Under the pieces are notes generated by a model. The model saw nothing but the letters and a program-made list of their open reading frames with translations, was not told where the DNA came from and made no database searches. Of a stretch of 64,000 nucleotides of DNA, positions 27,434 to 36,589 are shown in pieces. Source of the stretch: VRUE01 sp963788975. GTDB lineage: Bacteria; Actinomycetota; Thermoleophilia; Solirubrobacterales; 70-9. Position 1 is the first letter of the stretch, and every line of letters begins with the position of its first letter. The translations under genes were made by a program, and so were the position numbers. The stretch is taken from contig CAWBIJ010000004.1 in NCBI GenBank assembly GCA_963788975.1, positions 868,001-932,000 on the forward strand. The letters run 5' to 3'.

Positions 27434-27965
27434 ATGGCCGAGAAAAGCTTTGCCGCCGCGCTCAACGAGCAGATCGCCAACGAGTTCGCCGCCTCGCAGC
27501 AGTACGTCGGCGCCGCCGTCTACTACGACGCCGAAACCCTGCCCCGCCTCGCCCACTTCTTCTACCGCCAGGCGCTGGAGGAGCGCGAGCACGCGATGAT
27601 GATGATCCAGTACCTGCTCGACGTCGACGAGGAGGTGCACATCCCCGACATCAAGTCCCAGGAGACCAGACTACGGGGACGGAGTGGCGCCGGTGAAGAT
27701 GGCGCTGGAGCAGGAGAAGCGCGTCGGCGAGGAGATCTTCGCCCTCTTCGAGCTCGCCCGCAAGGTCAAGGACTACCGCGCCGAGCAGTTCATGCAGTGG
27801 TTCGTCAAGGAGCAGGTCGAGGAGGTCGCGCTGATGAGCGACCTGCTCAACGTGGTCGAGCGCTCCAAGGACAACCTGCTGCTCGCCGAGGACTACATCG
27901 CGCGCGAGAATCCGGGCGAGGGCGACGGAGATCCGACTGCGCCACCCCCGGCCGGTGAAGGGTGA
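27434..27965 (+). CDS. Ferritin-like iron-storage protein (one frameshift)
   Basis: The protein starts MAEKSFAAALNEQIANEFAA and carries the diiron helix-bundle ligands of ferritin (E in ANEFAASQQY, EEREHAMMM, and EQEKRVGEE in the third helix). One inserted A near 27673 breaks the frame; without it the text reads SQETDYGDGVAPVKMALEQE and runs to the TGA at 27963-27965. The total is about 176 residues, a normal ferritin length. It would oxidise Fe2+ and store it as mineral in a 24-subunit shell in the cytoplasm. Repeat copy E begins 8 bases after the stop. Confidence 0.85.
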
Positions 27966-27972
27966 GGGTGCT

Positions 27973-28065
27973 GAGGGGCGGGGATATCCCTCGCCCGGAC
28001 AAGTGCCGCGCTAATTAGCGCGGCACTTTGAGTATCCGCCCGTTCGAGGGATATCCCCGCCCCTC
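27973..28065 (-). repeat. Dispersed nested-hairpin element, copy E
   Basis: Perfect 21-bp outer arms at 27973-27993 and 28045-28065, and a perfect 28-base inner palindrome (28001-28028) centred on TAATTA. On the minus strand the shoulders are AACGGGCGGATACTCA (28044-28029) and GTCCGGG (28000-27994). It lies between the convergent ferritin and peptidase genes. Confidence 0.9.
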
Positions 28066-28083
28066 GAACACGAAGACTCGTCC

Positions 28084-28879
28084 CTAGCCGAGCCAGCCCG
28101 CTCCTTGGCGCATTCGCTTCACTCGGCGGAACTCTGCGATGTCCTCGCGTAGCGCAGCTAGGAGCAGGGGCTGGGAGGAAGCGGGCGGGGAGTGGAGACT
28201 CGATGACGCCGGTCTCGTCCGACTGGACCCGGTAGGCGCGGGCGCCGCGGCGGGCGGTTAGGGCTGCGGGGGTGCCGTTGCCCTCCCAGAGCAGGCCGGC
28301 GTAGTCGTCGAGGCCGTAGCCGTCCGGCATGCCGTTGCCGACGGCGTCGAGGTAGGCGGCGCGGCGCTCGGGCTCGTCGTTGTAGTGGACGCAGAGACTG
28401 CCCTCGAGCAGGCCAAGGCCGGCGCCCGGGGCTGGGCGGCCCGAAGACTTGGTGATTCCGGCCTCGAACCAGCACATCGCGCCGGCGCTCTGGCCGGCGA
28501 GGACGATCCCCTGGCGCCAGGCCAGGCTGAGGATGCCGCCGAGCTCGTGCGCCTCCCAGACAGCGAGCAGGTTGAGCAGGCTGCCGCCGCCGACGTAGAT
28601 CAGGTCCTGGTCGAGCAGGTGGTCGCGCAGCGCCATCGGCCGCCGGCCGAGCCGGAAGAGGGAGACATCGGAGGGCTCGCAGGGCCGCTCGCCGAAGGTC
28701 GCGTAGAAGCGGCCGATCTGGTCCGAGGTGTCGCCGCTTGCGGTCGGCAGGATGCAGATCCGCGGCCGGCCCCCGGCGCGCTCGGTCGCCAGCCGCAGCA
28801 TCAGCTCGCTGACCGCGCGATCGGGCGGGCGCGAAGTGAAGTCGTGCCCGCCGAAGGTAAGGATGCGGCGCACCGTCAT
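28084..28879 (-). CDS. Peptidase S51 / dipeptidase E-like protein, copy 1 (one frameshift)
   Basis: The nucleophile serine lies in LAGQSAGAMCWFEAG, with the preceding loop IYVGGGSLLNLL, as in the S51 family (dipeptidase E, cyanophycinase-like). Near 28165 one inserted C shifts the frame. The repaired end is LAALREDIAEFRRVKRMRQG followed by TAG at 28084. Uncorrected, the frame runs through repeat copy E and past it, which is an artefact. It follows its paralog after 5 bases. The substrate may be Asp-containing dipeptides, but this is not shown. Confidence 0.8.
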
Positions 28880-28884
28880 CGGGC

Positions 28885-29649
28885 TCAGGCCGCCAGCGCC
28901 GTTGAGAGCGACTCGGGCAACGGCGCGACCGGTCTGCTGCCGTCGCCGAGGAAGACAGTGGCGATCTGCATCTCGATCACTCGCTCACCGGCGGTGTCGA
29001 GCCGGTAGCCACGAGCCGCCGGGCGGGAGGCGACAACCCGGCTCAGCTCAGCGCCGCTGAAGTGCAGCGCGGCGCCGTCCTCGGCCGCGTACCCCGGCCG
29101 CATCCCGGCGCGCAAGAAGTCGTGGTAGGCGCGTCGCCTGCTCCCTCCGGTCTCGTAGTGGACGCAGTTGCTGAACGGCAGCAGGCCGAGCCCCTCGACT
29201 CGCCGCGGCGCGCCGTGGAAGCCGGTCACCGCGTCGGCGAACCAGCAGAGCGAGCCGGCGGAGAGGCCGCAGAGGACGACACCCGCCTTCCAGGCCTCGC
29301 GCAGGATCTCATCGATCCCGTGCGCGCGCCACACCCCGAGCAGGCTGACGACACTGCCGCCGCCGACGTAGATCACGTCCTGGGAGAGCAGGTGGGCGCG
29401 CAGGTCGGCCGGGCCCTGCTCGCGCCGGAAGAGCGAGATATGGCTCGCCTCGCAGCGCTCGGCCGGGAAGGCGCGGTAGAAGCGGACGATGTAGTGGTCG
29501 GCGTCGCCGCTGGCCGAGGGCAGGAAGCAGACACGCGGCCGCTCGCTCTGCGTCAAGCCGAGCACGTACTCGTCGAGCAACGGGTTCCCGGATTCCATCG
29601 AGAAGCCGCCGCCGCCGAAGGCAACGATCTGGCGAGGCGTTCTCTGCAT
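28885..29649 (-). CDS. Peptidase S51 / dipeptidase E-like protein, copy 2
   Basis: A 254-residue paralog of the next gene, with the nucleophile serine in LCGLSAGSLCWFADA and the loop IYVGGGSVVSLLGVW. The start is the ATG at 29649 (MQRTPRQIVAFGGGGF); the much longer open frame upstream is not coding. The two copies are arranged head to tail 5 bases apart and probably form one transcript. Their identity is moderate, so the duplication is old. Confidence 0.82.
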   Translation of the reverse strand: MQRTPRQIVAFGGGGFSMESGNPLLDEYVLGLTQSERPRVCFLPSASGDADHYIVRFYRAFPAERCEASHISLFRREQGPADLRAHLLSQDVIYVGGGSVVSLLGVWRAHGIDEILREAWKAGVVLCGLSAGSLCWFADAVTGFHGAPRRVEGLGLLPFSNCVHYETGGSRRRAYHDFLRAGMRPGYAAEDGAALHFSGAELSRVVASRPAARGYRLDTAGERVIEMQIATVFLGDGSRPVAPLPESLSTALAA

Positions 29650-29828
29650 CGTCAAATGGTCGCCACGCACGGCGAAAGCGACCTTGTACAGGGGTCCGAA
29701 GTTCCTGTCAGCGCCCTCGCCCGATGTACAGGCGCCGATGACCCACGAGGCCCGCAGCGGCGAGGCCTCGAATCCGGCTCCAAGTAGCCGGATCCCGCTT
29801 GCGTTCCCGGCAGAGCGCCCTAATATTA

Positions 29829-29842
29829 ATTCGGTACCGAAT
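29829..29842. promoter_or_regulatory. 14-bp palindrome, candidate TetR operator
   Basis: ATTCGGTACCGAAT is a perfect palindrome in the AT-rich gap between the S51 peptidases (minus) and the first TetR gene (plus). Its size and position fit an autoregulatory TetR operator. Binding is inferred. Confidence 0.5.
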
Positions 29843-29919
29843 CGTCCACGGGCAGCCATATGGGGTGTACAATCGCGTTTACCGAAACACGGTTGTCTGC
29901 ATCTAGGAGAGACCCGCAA

Positions 29920-30642
29920 ATGCCTTCCACCTCCCCCCAAGGCGCCAGCTCGAGCGACATCGGCGGCGTGATCGAGCAGGAGCACCTCCCCGCCGGTCGC
30001 GAGGACCTGGCCGAGCCGCTGATCGCGCACTCCCAGCGCGAACGGATCCTCGTCTCGATGGCGGAGACCTGTGCCGAGAAGGGCTTCGGGGCAACGACGA
30101 TCGCCGACATCTGCGAGCCGGCCGGCGTCTCCCGCGCGACCTTCTACGAGCTGTTCAAGGACAAGGAGGACTGCTTCCACGCCGCGATGGAGCTCTCGCT
30201 CGCTGACGCGATGGGGCGCATCGTCGAGGTCTACTCGCCCGACAAGCCCTGGGCGACGATGGTTCGCGACGCCGCCGACGCCTTCCTCGACCTGCTGGCG
30301 AGCCGCCCCGCCTTCGCCCGCATGGCCCTGGTCGAGGCGCCTTCGGCGAGCGAGCGGGGGCTGGAGCTCTATGCCTCGGGCAAGCGGGTGCTGCAGTCGC
30401 TGCTCGACCGCGGCCGCAACGACCCGGTCGAGGAGCAAGCGATCCCCTCGAGCGCCGGGCGAGCGGCGTTGGCCGCCGCCGAGTCGCTGATCGTCGGCCA
30501 GATCCTCGCCGGCAACGCTGAGCGGCTGCGCGAGCTGCTCCCCGACATCGTCTACATCACCACCGTGCCCTACCTCGGCCAGGACGAGGCGCTGCGCCAG
30601 TCGCGCGAGGCAGAGAAGCTGGTCGCCGCCGGCCGAGGCTGA
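29920..30642 (+). CDS. TetR/AcrR-family regulator 1
   Basis: The ATG at 29920 follows an AGGAGAG site; the frame is open further upstream from 29860 but lacks such a site there. The TetR DNA-binding domain is ILVSMAETCAEKGFGATTIA followed by ISRATFYELF-type recognition helix (VSRATFYELFKDKEDCF). The C-terminal ligand domain carries an ALAAAESLIVGQIL helix. It is the first of three tandem paralogs and is divergent from the S51 peptidases. Confidence 0.88.
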   Translation: MPSTSPQGASSSDIGGVIEQEHLPAGREDLAEPLIAHSQRERILVSMAETCAEKGFGATTIADICEPAGVSRATFYELFKDKEDCFHAAMELSLADAMGRIVEVYSPDKPWATMVRDAADAFLDLLASRPAFARMALVEAPSASERGLELYASGKRVLQSLLDRGRNDPVEEQAIPSSAGRAALAAAESLIVGQILAGNAERLRELLPDIVYITTVPYLGQDEALRQSREAEKLVAAGRG

Positions 30643-30648
30643 GAGCGG

Positions 30649-31320
30649 ATGCCGAGCGCCAAAAGCCGCCGTGAGCCGTGGCGGCCGCCACGGGGACGGC
30701 ACCGGCTGCCGCCCGAGGTCGTCGCCCGCTCGCAGCGAGAGCGCCTGCTGGAGGCGGCGGTCCGCGTCGTCGCCGAGAAGGGCTACGCCGCGACGACAGT
30801 CGCCGACCTGACCCGCGAGGCGGGAGTCTCCCGCACCACCTTCTACGAGCTCTTCGAGGACAAGGGCGCCTGCTTCCTCGCCGCCTACGACAACGCCGTC
30901 GACGCCCTGGTGCGACGGGTCGGCGCTGCTTACGAGTCGCAGGAGCGCTGGCCGGAGCGGGCGCGGGCGGGCCTGACGGAGCTGCTCGCGGCGCTCGCCG
31001 AGGAGCCCGACCTCGCCCGCCTGGCCCTGGTCGACATCGGCTCCGCCGGCCCCGCCGCCCAGCGCCGCTACCGGGCCGCGGTGCAGCGACTGACGCCCCT
31101 CTTCGACGAGGGCAGGGACTTCGCCGCCGCCGGGCGCAGCCTGCCGGCCAACACCTCGCGGATGGCGATCGGCGCGGTCACCGGCCTGATCTCCGACGAG
31201 TTGGTGGCGGGACGCGCGGAGTATCTACCGGAGTTGCTTTCCGACCTGCTTTTTGCCACGCTGGTCCCATATATCGGCCCAGAAGCGGCAGCCAGGGAGG
31301 TGGGCGCAAGGTCTAGATAA
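30649..31320 (+). CDS. TetR/AcrR-family regulator 2
   Basis: A 223-residue TetR protein, 6 bases after the previous gene. The DNA-binding domain is RLLEAAVRVVAEKGYAATTV with recognition helix VSRTTFYELFEDKGACFLAA. The C-terminus ends LLSDLLFATLVPYIGPEAAA, which closely matches the third TetR gene (LLPDLLFAMLVPYIGPRAAA), so these two are duplicates. The basic N-terminus (KSRREPWRPPRGRHRLPPE) is an extension. Confidence 0.88.
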   Translation: MPSAKSRREPWRPPRGRHRLPPEVVARSQRERLLEAAVRVVAEKGYAATTVADLTREAGVSRTTFYELFEDKGACFLAAYDNAVDALVRRVGAAYESQERWPERARAGLTELLAALAEEPDLARLALVDIGSAGPAAQRRYRAAVQRLTPLFDEGRDFAAAGRSLPANTSRMAIGAVTGLISDELVAGRAEYLPELLSDLLFATLVPYIGPEAAAREVGARSR

Positions 31321-31385
31321 ACACCTTCGTACACGTTGCCGCTATGATCCAGATACCGAGTAGTTCCTACCTTCTGGGATGGCCG

Positions 31386-31995
31386 ATGGCAGCTACCGAA
31401 TCGCGGCGCGACCTGATCCTGGCGGCGATGATCCGCGTCGTCGGCTCGCAGGGATACAAGGACCACCTCGGTCGCCGACGTGATCGAGGAGGCGGGCACC
31501 TCCCGCACCACCTTCTACAAGCATTTCGAGGACAAGCACGAGTGCTTCCTCGCCGCCTACGAGAGGCTGGTCGAGCGCGTCTTCGGCGAGGTCGTCGCCA
31601 ACTGCGACGGCGAGCAGTCGTGGCTGGAGCGGATGCGCACCGGCCTGGAGACGATCGTCGAGCTCTTCGCGGTCGACCCGAAGCTGGCCCGCACTGCGGT
31701 GGTCGAGGTCGCGGCAGCCGGCGCCGACGCCCGCCAGCTGCACTGGAACGCGGTCGCCCGCTTCACCGAGTTCCTCGAGGCGGGGCGTGAGCTGGCCGGC
31801 GGTCGCGAGCTGCCGGACAACATCGCCCTGATGTCGGCCGGCGCGGTCTCGGGACTGATCTTCGACGAGGTCCTCGCTGGGCGAGCCGAGCGACTGCCGG
31901 CGATGCTGCCCGATCTGCTCTTCGCGATGCTCGTCCCCTACATCGGCCCACGCGCGGCCGCCGACGAGATGCGCCGGGCGACTGCGACTGGGTGA
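31386..31995 (+). CDS. TetR/AcrR-family regulator 3 (one frameshift)
   Basis: The likely start is the ATG at 31386 (MAATESRRDLILAAMIRVVG). The frame breaks at about 31460, where an extra G in TACAAGGACC shifts it. Corrected, the helix-turn-helix reads GYKTTSVADVIEEAGTSRTT followed by FYKHFEDKHECFLAAYE. The C-terminal domain is intact to the TGA at 31993-31995. It is a paralog of regulators 1 and 2, with its own 65-base upstream gap. Confidence 0.82.
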
Positions 31996-32004
31996 CTTAC
32001 CGGG

Positions 32005-32533
32005 TCAAGCGTCGAACGCGCGCCGCAACTTGTGGCGCGCTCGGTGGAGGCGAACCTTCACCGTGCCCTCGGGAATGCTGAGACGGCGAGAGATCGCCGA
32101 TTCGGTCAGGTCCTCGTCGTAGCGCAACCGCAGCAGCTGCTGCTCGCGCTCGCTGAGACGGTCGATCGCGGCACGAATGTCAGCTCGCTCAACCGTGTCC
32201 ACCACCCGCTCGTCGTCGGCGGCCTCGAGGTGGAACTCGACCTTCTCAACCGGCTCGGGACGCACCCGTTCATGCTCGCGAAAAGCCTCCCTGCGAACGA
32301 TCGACGTCAGCCACTCCTTGCGGCGGGCGTTGTCCCGCAACTTTGCGCGATTGCGCCAAGCGCGAAGCAAGGCATCCTGAGCTATGTCTTCGGCCTCGCT
32401 CCGGCTCTTCGCGAAGTAAAACGCCTCGCGCAAGCAGATCCTGTGCGCCTCTCCCCATTCCCACCCGTCGTCTGAATCTCGGTTTTGGATTAGTGGACGG
32501 TTGATCTACTGACCGTACACCGCTGTAAATCAA
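32005..32533 (-). CDS. ECF-type sigma-70 family factor (possible frameshift near start)
   Basis: Region 2 is ICLREAFYFAKSRSEAEDIA followed by QDALLRAWRNRAKL, and region 4 is LSEREQQLLRLRYDEDLTES with SIPEGTVKVRLHRARHKLRR. The 3' frame has only a TTG start at 32433, which would cut off region 2.1. In that frame EAHRICL extends upstream without any start codon. A +1 insertion near 32455 would connect it to an ATG at 32533 (MIYSGVRSVDQPSTN). This matches the insertion pattern elsewhere but is inferred. No anti-sigma gene is adjacent. Confidence 0.7.
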
Positions 32534-32587
32534 ACGGGGGAAATTGAACGCTGAAACTAACTTGAGTATTGGACGGGTCTTCTATGC

Positions 32588-33400
32588 ATGGGAGCGGAGG
32601 CCGCGGGGGAGCAGGATGTGCGCTGGGCGGAGCTCACCTACGAGGCGATCGCGCCGGTCTACGACGCCTACACCTCCTTCAACGACTACGAGGGCTGGAT
32701 CGCCGCTCTGCTGCCGGCGCTGGAGCGGCGCGGCCTGCGCGGGCGGCGCCTGCTCGACGTCGCCTGCGGCACCGGCAAGAGCTTCCTGCCGATGCTGCCA
32801 CGCGGCTGGGAGGTGACCGGCTGCGACATCTCGGCCTCGATGCTGGCGGAAGCCAGCGCCAAGGTGGGTGAGGAGGTGCGGCTCAGCGTCGCCGACATGC
32901 GCGAACTGCCCATCTTCGGCGAGTTCGACCTGATCTGGTCGCTGGACGACGCGGTCAACTACATGCTCGACGAGGAGGAGCTGACGCGGGCGCTGCGCGG
33001 GATGGGCGCTAACTTGGCCCCCACCGGGCTACTGCTGTTCGACGTCAACGCGCTGCACGGCTACCGCACTTTCTGGTCCAAGACCGAGGCCTTTGCCGAA
33101 CTCGAGGACGGGCGGCGGGTGGTCTGGCACGGCGAAGTGGACGCCGATGCCGAGTCGGGTTCGATCTGCGAAGCGCGGATGACGATCGAGGGCACGGAGA
33201 CGGCCTCCGCCGAGGAGGACGGCGAAGAGCTCGCCACTCACCGCCAGCGTCACTTCCCGGAGGAGGAGGTGCTGGCGGCGCTCGAGCGGGCGGGGCTGGA
33301 GTGCCTCGACGTGTACGGACACGGCACCGACGGCATCCCGCGCAAGCCGCTTGATGAAGCGACGCACACGAAGGCGATCTTCATCGCCCGCTCCGGCTGA
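32588..33400 (+). CDS. SAM-dependent class I methyltransferase
   Basis: A 270-residue protein. The SAM-binding motif I is LLDVACGTGKSFLPML, followed by VTGCDISASMLAEA and the motif IV region FDLIWSLDDAVNYML. The core is that of small-molecule methyltransferases (UbiE/Tehb-like). The substrate is unknown. It is divergent from the sigma factor gene and overlaps no other gene. Confidence 0.82.
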   Translation: MGAEAAGEQDVRWAELTYEAIAPVYDAYTSFNDYEGWIAALLPALERRGLRGRRLLDVACGTGKSFLPMLPRGWEVTGCDISASMLAEASAKVGEEVRLSVADMRELPIFGEFDLIWSLDDAVNYMLDEEELTRALRGMGANLAPTGLLLFDVNALHGYRTFWSKTEAFAELEDGRRVVWHGEVDADAESGSICEARMTIEGTETASAEEDGEELATHRQRHFPEEEVLAALERAGLECLDVYGHGTDGIPRKPLDEATHTKAIFIARSG

Positions 33401-33403
33401 GGC

Positions 33404-33883
33404 TCAGCTCTGCAGCCCGGCCTGCGCCTCGGAGAGGCGGTCCGATGCTCGCTCCCAGCCGCGCTGCAGCTCCGGTTCGACCGACGCCGTCTCGCAGCCG
33501 GCGGTCGCCAGGCACTCGCCCCAGGCGTTGGCGGCATCGATGTACTCGTTGAAGGCGCTCTCGCTGGGGGCGCCGGCGGCGAGGACGCAGCCGACGCTGA
33601 GCCGGTCGACGGGGACGTCGCGGTAGACCTTCCGCAGCCTGCGCACCTCGTCGATGTACTCCTCGTAGGTGAGACCGACGGCAAGCCGGCGACGCAGCGT
33701 GTCCAGCGAGTCGACGAAGGCGCCGACCTGCGCCACACACCGCGGGCTGCCCTGCTGTGTGCTCATCCGCGCCTCGACCTGTGCGGTGGCTTCCTTGTGC
33801 GCCGTCGCCGTGCTGTCGTCCCCGCAGCCCGAGAGGACCACCAGGCCCAGCAATGCGAGCCCGGCGATCGACCACGAGCGCAT
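33404..33883 (-). CDS. Predicted lipoprotein of unknown function
   Basis: The start is the ATG at 33883, giving a lipoprotein signal (MRSWSIAGLALLGLVVLSGC) with lipobox LSGC. The mature 140 residues are helical with five cysteines (for example GSPRCVAQVG, SVGCVLAAG, WGECLATAGC), which could form disulfides outside the cell. I do not recognise the family. The longer open frame to 34090 overlaps the divergent SGNH gene and is not preferred. Confidence 0.7.
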   Translation of the reverse strand: MRSWSIAGLALLGLVVLSGCGDDSTATAHKEATAQVEARMSTQQGSPRCVAQVGAFVDSLDTLRRRLAVGLTYEEYIDEVRRLRKVYRDVPVDRLSVGCVLAAGAPSESAFNEYIDAANAWGECLATAGCETASVEPELQRGWERASDRLSEAQAGLQS

Positions 33884-33907
33884 CGGCGTAGTGTAGAAAT
33901 TCACCCG

Positions 33908-34652
33908 ATGCCGAGGACGCGAAAGCTCGCGCTCACGGCCGTCGCAGCCAAGCTTCTCGTCCTCCTCGCAATCGCAACGCCCGCGAGCGCAAGCGGCAAC
34001 GGTGGGGTACTCGTCGTCGGCGACAGCCTCGAGGAGCTCACCTCCCCCTACCTGCAGAGGTACCTGCCGCGGCGTGCCGCTGGCGATCAATCCGGTCGGC
34101 GGCTACAACAGCTACCAGATCTTCGACCTCTTCCAGGCGAGCTTCGGCCCCTCGCACTCGGTGATCGTCTTCGACGCCGGCACCAACGACAACCCCGCCT
34201 ATCCCGAGATCCTCGCCGGCAACCTGCAGGCTGTCGCCGCCGCGATCGGCGACAGGTGCATGGTCGTGCCGACCATCCACGGTCTTACCGTTGACGGCAT
34301 CGGTAACGAAGGCAAGAACAGGGTGGTCGCCGAATTCGCCGCCTCACGCCCGGGCACCCAGACGCCCGACTGGGCCGGCGCCATCGCCACTCACCCGGAG
34401 CTGATGCAGGCGGACAACCTCCACCCCACACCCGAAGGCGCCGACTACCGCGCCCAGCTGATCGCGCGGGGAGTGAAGGGCTGCCTCAACTACATGTCGC
34501 CCCCGCCTCCCGAGAAGCCGGTGCTGGAGTCGAAGCCCGAGCTTGCGCCGGCCGAACGGATCGCCAAGCGCCAGCGCTCCCTGCTCCGCGACGTCGGCGC
34601 TGCCGTCGCCAGCCGCACAGCCCTGCTCGCCGCGATCTCCCTCTATGCCTGA
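33908..34652 (+). CDS. Secreted SGNH-type hydrolase-like protein (one frameshift)
   Basis: Signal peptide TAVAAKLLVLLAIATPASAS, then the block I GDS motif in VLVVGDSLEELTS, a GTNDNP block III and a C-terminal DNLHPTPEGADY containing the catalytic-type histidine. The frame breaks near 34071, where an extra G in CCGCGGCGTG shifts it; repaired text is RYLPRVPLAINPVGGYNS. It ends 8 bases inside the start of the acyltransferase gene. The pair probably act on cell-surface polysaccharide acyl groups. Confidence 0.75.
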
Positions 34653-36586
34653 ACCGATCCGTCGCGGCCAGCGGTACATGCCGGGCCTGGACGGCCTGCG
34701 GGCGATCGCCGTGCTCGGCGTGATCGCCTACCACCTCAACTTCGAATGGGCCGAAGGAGGGCTGCTCGGCGTCGGCGTCTTCTTCACCCTCAGCGGCTAC
34801 CTGATCACGGACATCCTGCTTAACCAGGTGAGGAGGAGCGGCCGGATCGAATTCAAGTCGTTCTGGCTGGCGCGGGCGCGGCGCCTGCTCCCCGCGCTGT
34901 TCGTGATGCTCACCGTGGTGATCGCGTGGGTGACCCTGATCGGCCCCCACCAGCCGCTCGACTTCCGCAACGAAGCTCTCGCCGCCGCCGGTTACATCAA
35001 CAACTGGTGGCTGATCTTCAACGACGTCTCCTACTTCGCCCGCTTCGCCCCACCCACGCCGCTCAAACACCTCTGGTCGCTCTCGGTCGAGGAGCAGTTC
35101 TACATCGTCTGGCCCTTCTTGCTGCTGCTGGGGATCAAGCTCGTGCCGGAGGTGAAGTACTCGACCGGGGTGCGGTTCCGTCTGGCCGCCGTCACCCTGG
35201 CCGCGGCGGTGCTGTCGGGGATCCTGATGGCGATCCTCTACGAGCCGTCGCTGGATCCCTCGCGGGTCTACTACGGGACCGACACGCGAGCGCTCGAGCT
35301 GCTCAGCGGCGCGGCGCTGGCGATGGTGTGGCCGAGTCGCCAACTGAAAGCGGACGTGCCGAGGCAGGCGAGGTCGATGATCGACGCGACCGGCGTGCTG
35401 GGGCTGGTGGTCATCGGGCTGATGTTCTGGCGGGTCTAGCGAGTTCTCGCCATTCCTCTACCGCGGCGGCTTCGCACTGCTGGCGCTGGCCTCGGTGCTG
35501 ACGGTCGCCGCGCTCGCCCATCCGGCTTCCAGGCTCGGCCCGATCGTCGGCTGCCGGCCGATGCGCTGGGTCGGCGAACGCTCCTACGGCATCTACCTAT
35601 GGCACCTGCCGATCATCGTCCTCACCACGCCCGAGAGCGCCCATGGCCCGGACCTGCTCCGTGCCGCGCTCCAGGTCGCCGCGACCTTCGGGGTCGCCGA
35701 GCTGTCCTGGCGCTTCGTCGAGAACCCGATCCGCCACGGCGCCCTGGGGAGACTGTGGAAACAACTGCGGGAGGGACGGCTGCGGCGCGAGAACATCCCC
35801 CGCTGGGGCTGGGCCGTCGGCGGCGGCAGCGCGATCGTCGTCGCCCTGGCCCTCGCCGGCATTGCCGGGATCGGCGTCTCGAACGAGCCGCCGGCGCTCG
35901 CCGCCGTGACCAGAACGGTGAAAGTGGAAAAGAAGACGCAGGCGCCGCTGGCGACCTCCTGCGACGCGGTCGTCCACATCGGCGACTCGACCTCGGAGGG
36001 CCTCGTCTCCGAAGAATATCTGCCCGACCCCGACCAGCTGATCAGCGCCCAGTACGCGCGCGTGGGCGCCACCACCCAGCACCTCGAGGTGTCCGGGGCG
36101 CGCTCGATCTACGAGAACTTCGAAAGCCTGCCCAACGCCCAGGAAGTGGCGGAAGCGTGGACGAACGAAGGGTTCAAAGGCTGCTGGGTGATCGCGATGG
36201 GCACCAACGAGGCCGCCAACGTCGCCGTCGGCTCAACCGTCACCTACGACGACCGGATCGACAGCATGATGTCGACGATCGGCGACGCCCCGGTGCTGTG
36301 GGTCAACGTCAAGTCGTTGGTGACCAGCGGCCCCTACTCGGCCGAGAACATGGAGGAGTGGGACAAGGCCCTGCTGGAGGCCTGCGACCGCAACCCGTAC
36401 ATGCGGATCTACGACTGGGCCTCCGACGTCAAGGACGTCTGGTTCATCCCCGACGGGATCCACTTCACGACGCCGGGCTACGCGGCCCGCGGCCGGCTGA
36501 TCGCCGACGCCCTGCTCGAAGCCTTCCCCAACTCGGAGACGCTGGAGATGGCGGACAGGGACAACTGCCTCATCTCGCCGGCCTGA
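34645..36586 (+). CDS. Membrane acyltransferase (OafA/YrhL type) with C-terminal SGNH domain (one frameshift)
   Basis: The N-terminal acyltransferase-3 domain has about ten helices, beginning YMPGLDGLRAIAVLGVIAYH and with the conserved WSLSVEEQFY. An inserted T near 35437 creates a premature TAG after MFWRV. The next frame continues SEFSPFLYRGGFALLALASV and the SGNH domain (GDSTSEG, MGTNEAAN, PDGIHFTTPGY) to the TGA at 36586. OafA-type enzymes O-acylate surface glycans such as peptidoglycan or exopolysaccharide. The ATG at 34645 overlaps the SGNH gene. Confidence 0.85.
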
Positions 36587-36589
36587 GGC

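Noticed and set aside
27893..28083. An open frame continues from the first S51 peptidase through repeat copy E.
   Set aside because: The natural C-terminus lies in the next frame and ends at 28084. The extension is non-coding element sequence read by chance.
32561..32576. CTTGAGTATTGGACGG resembles the reverse shoulder of the dispersed element.
   Set aside because: Only about 12 of 16 bases agree and no stem surrounds it; likely chance.
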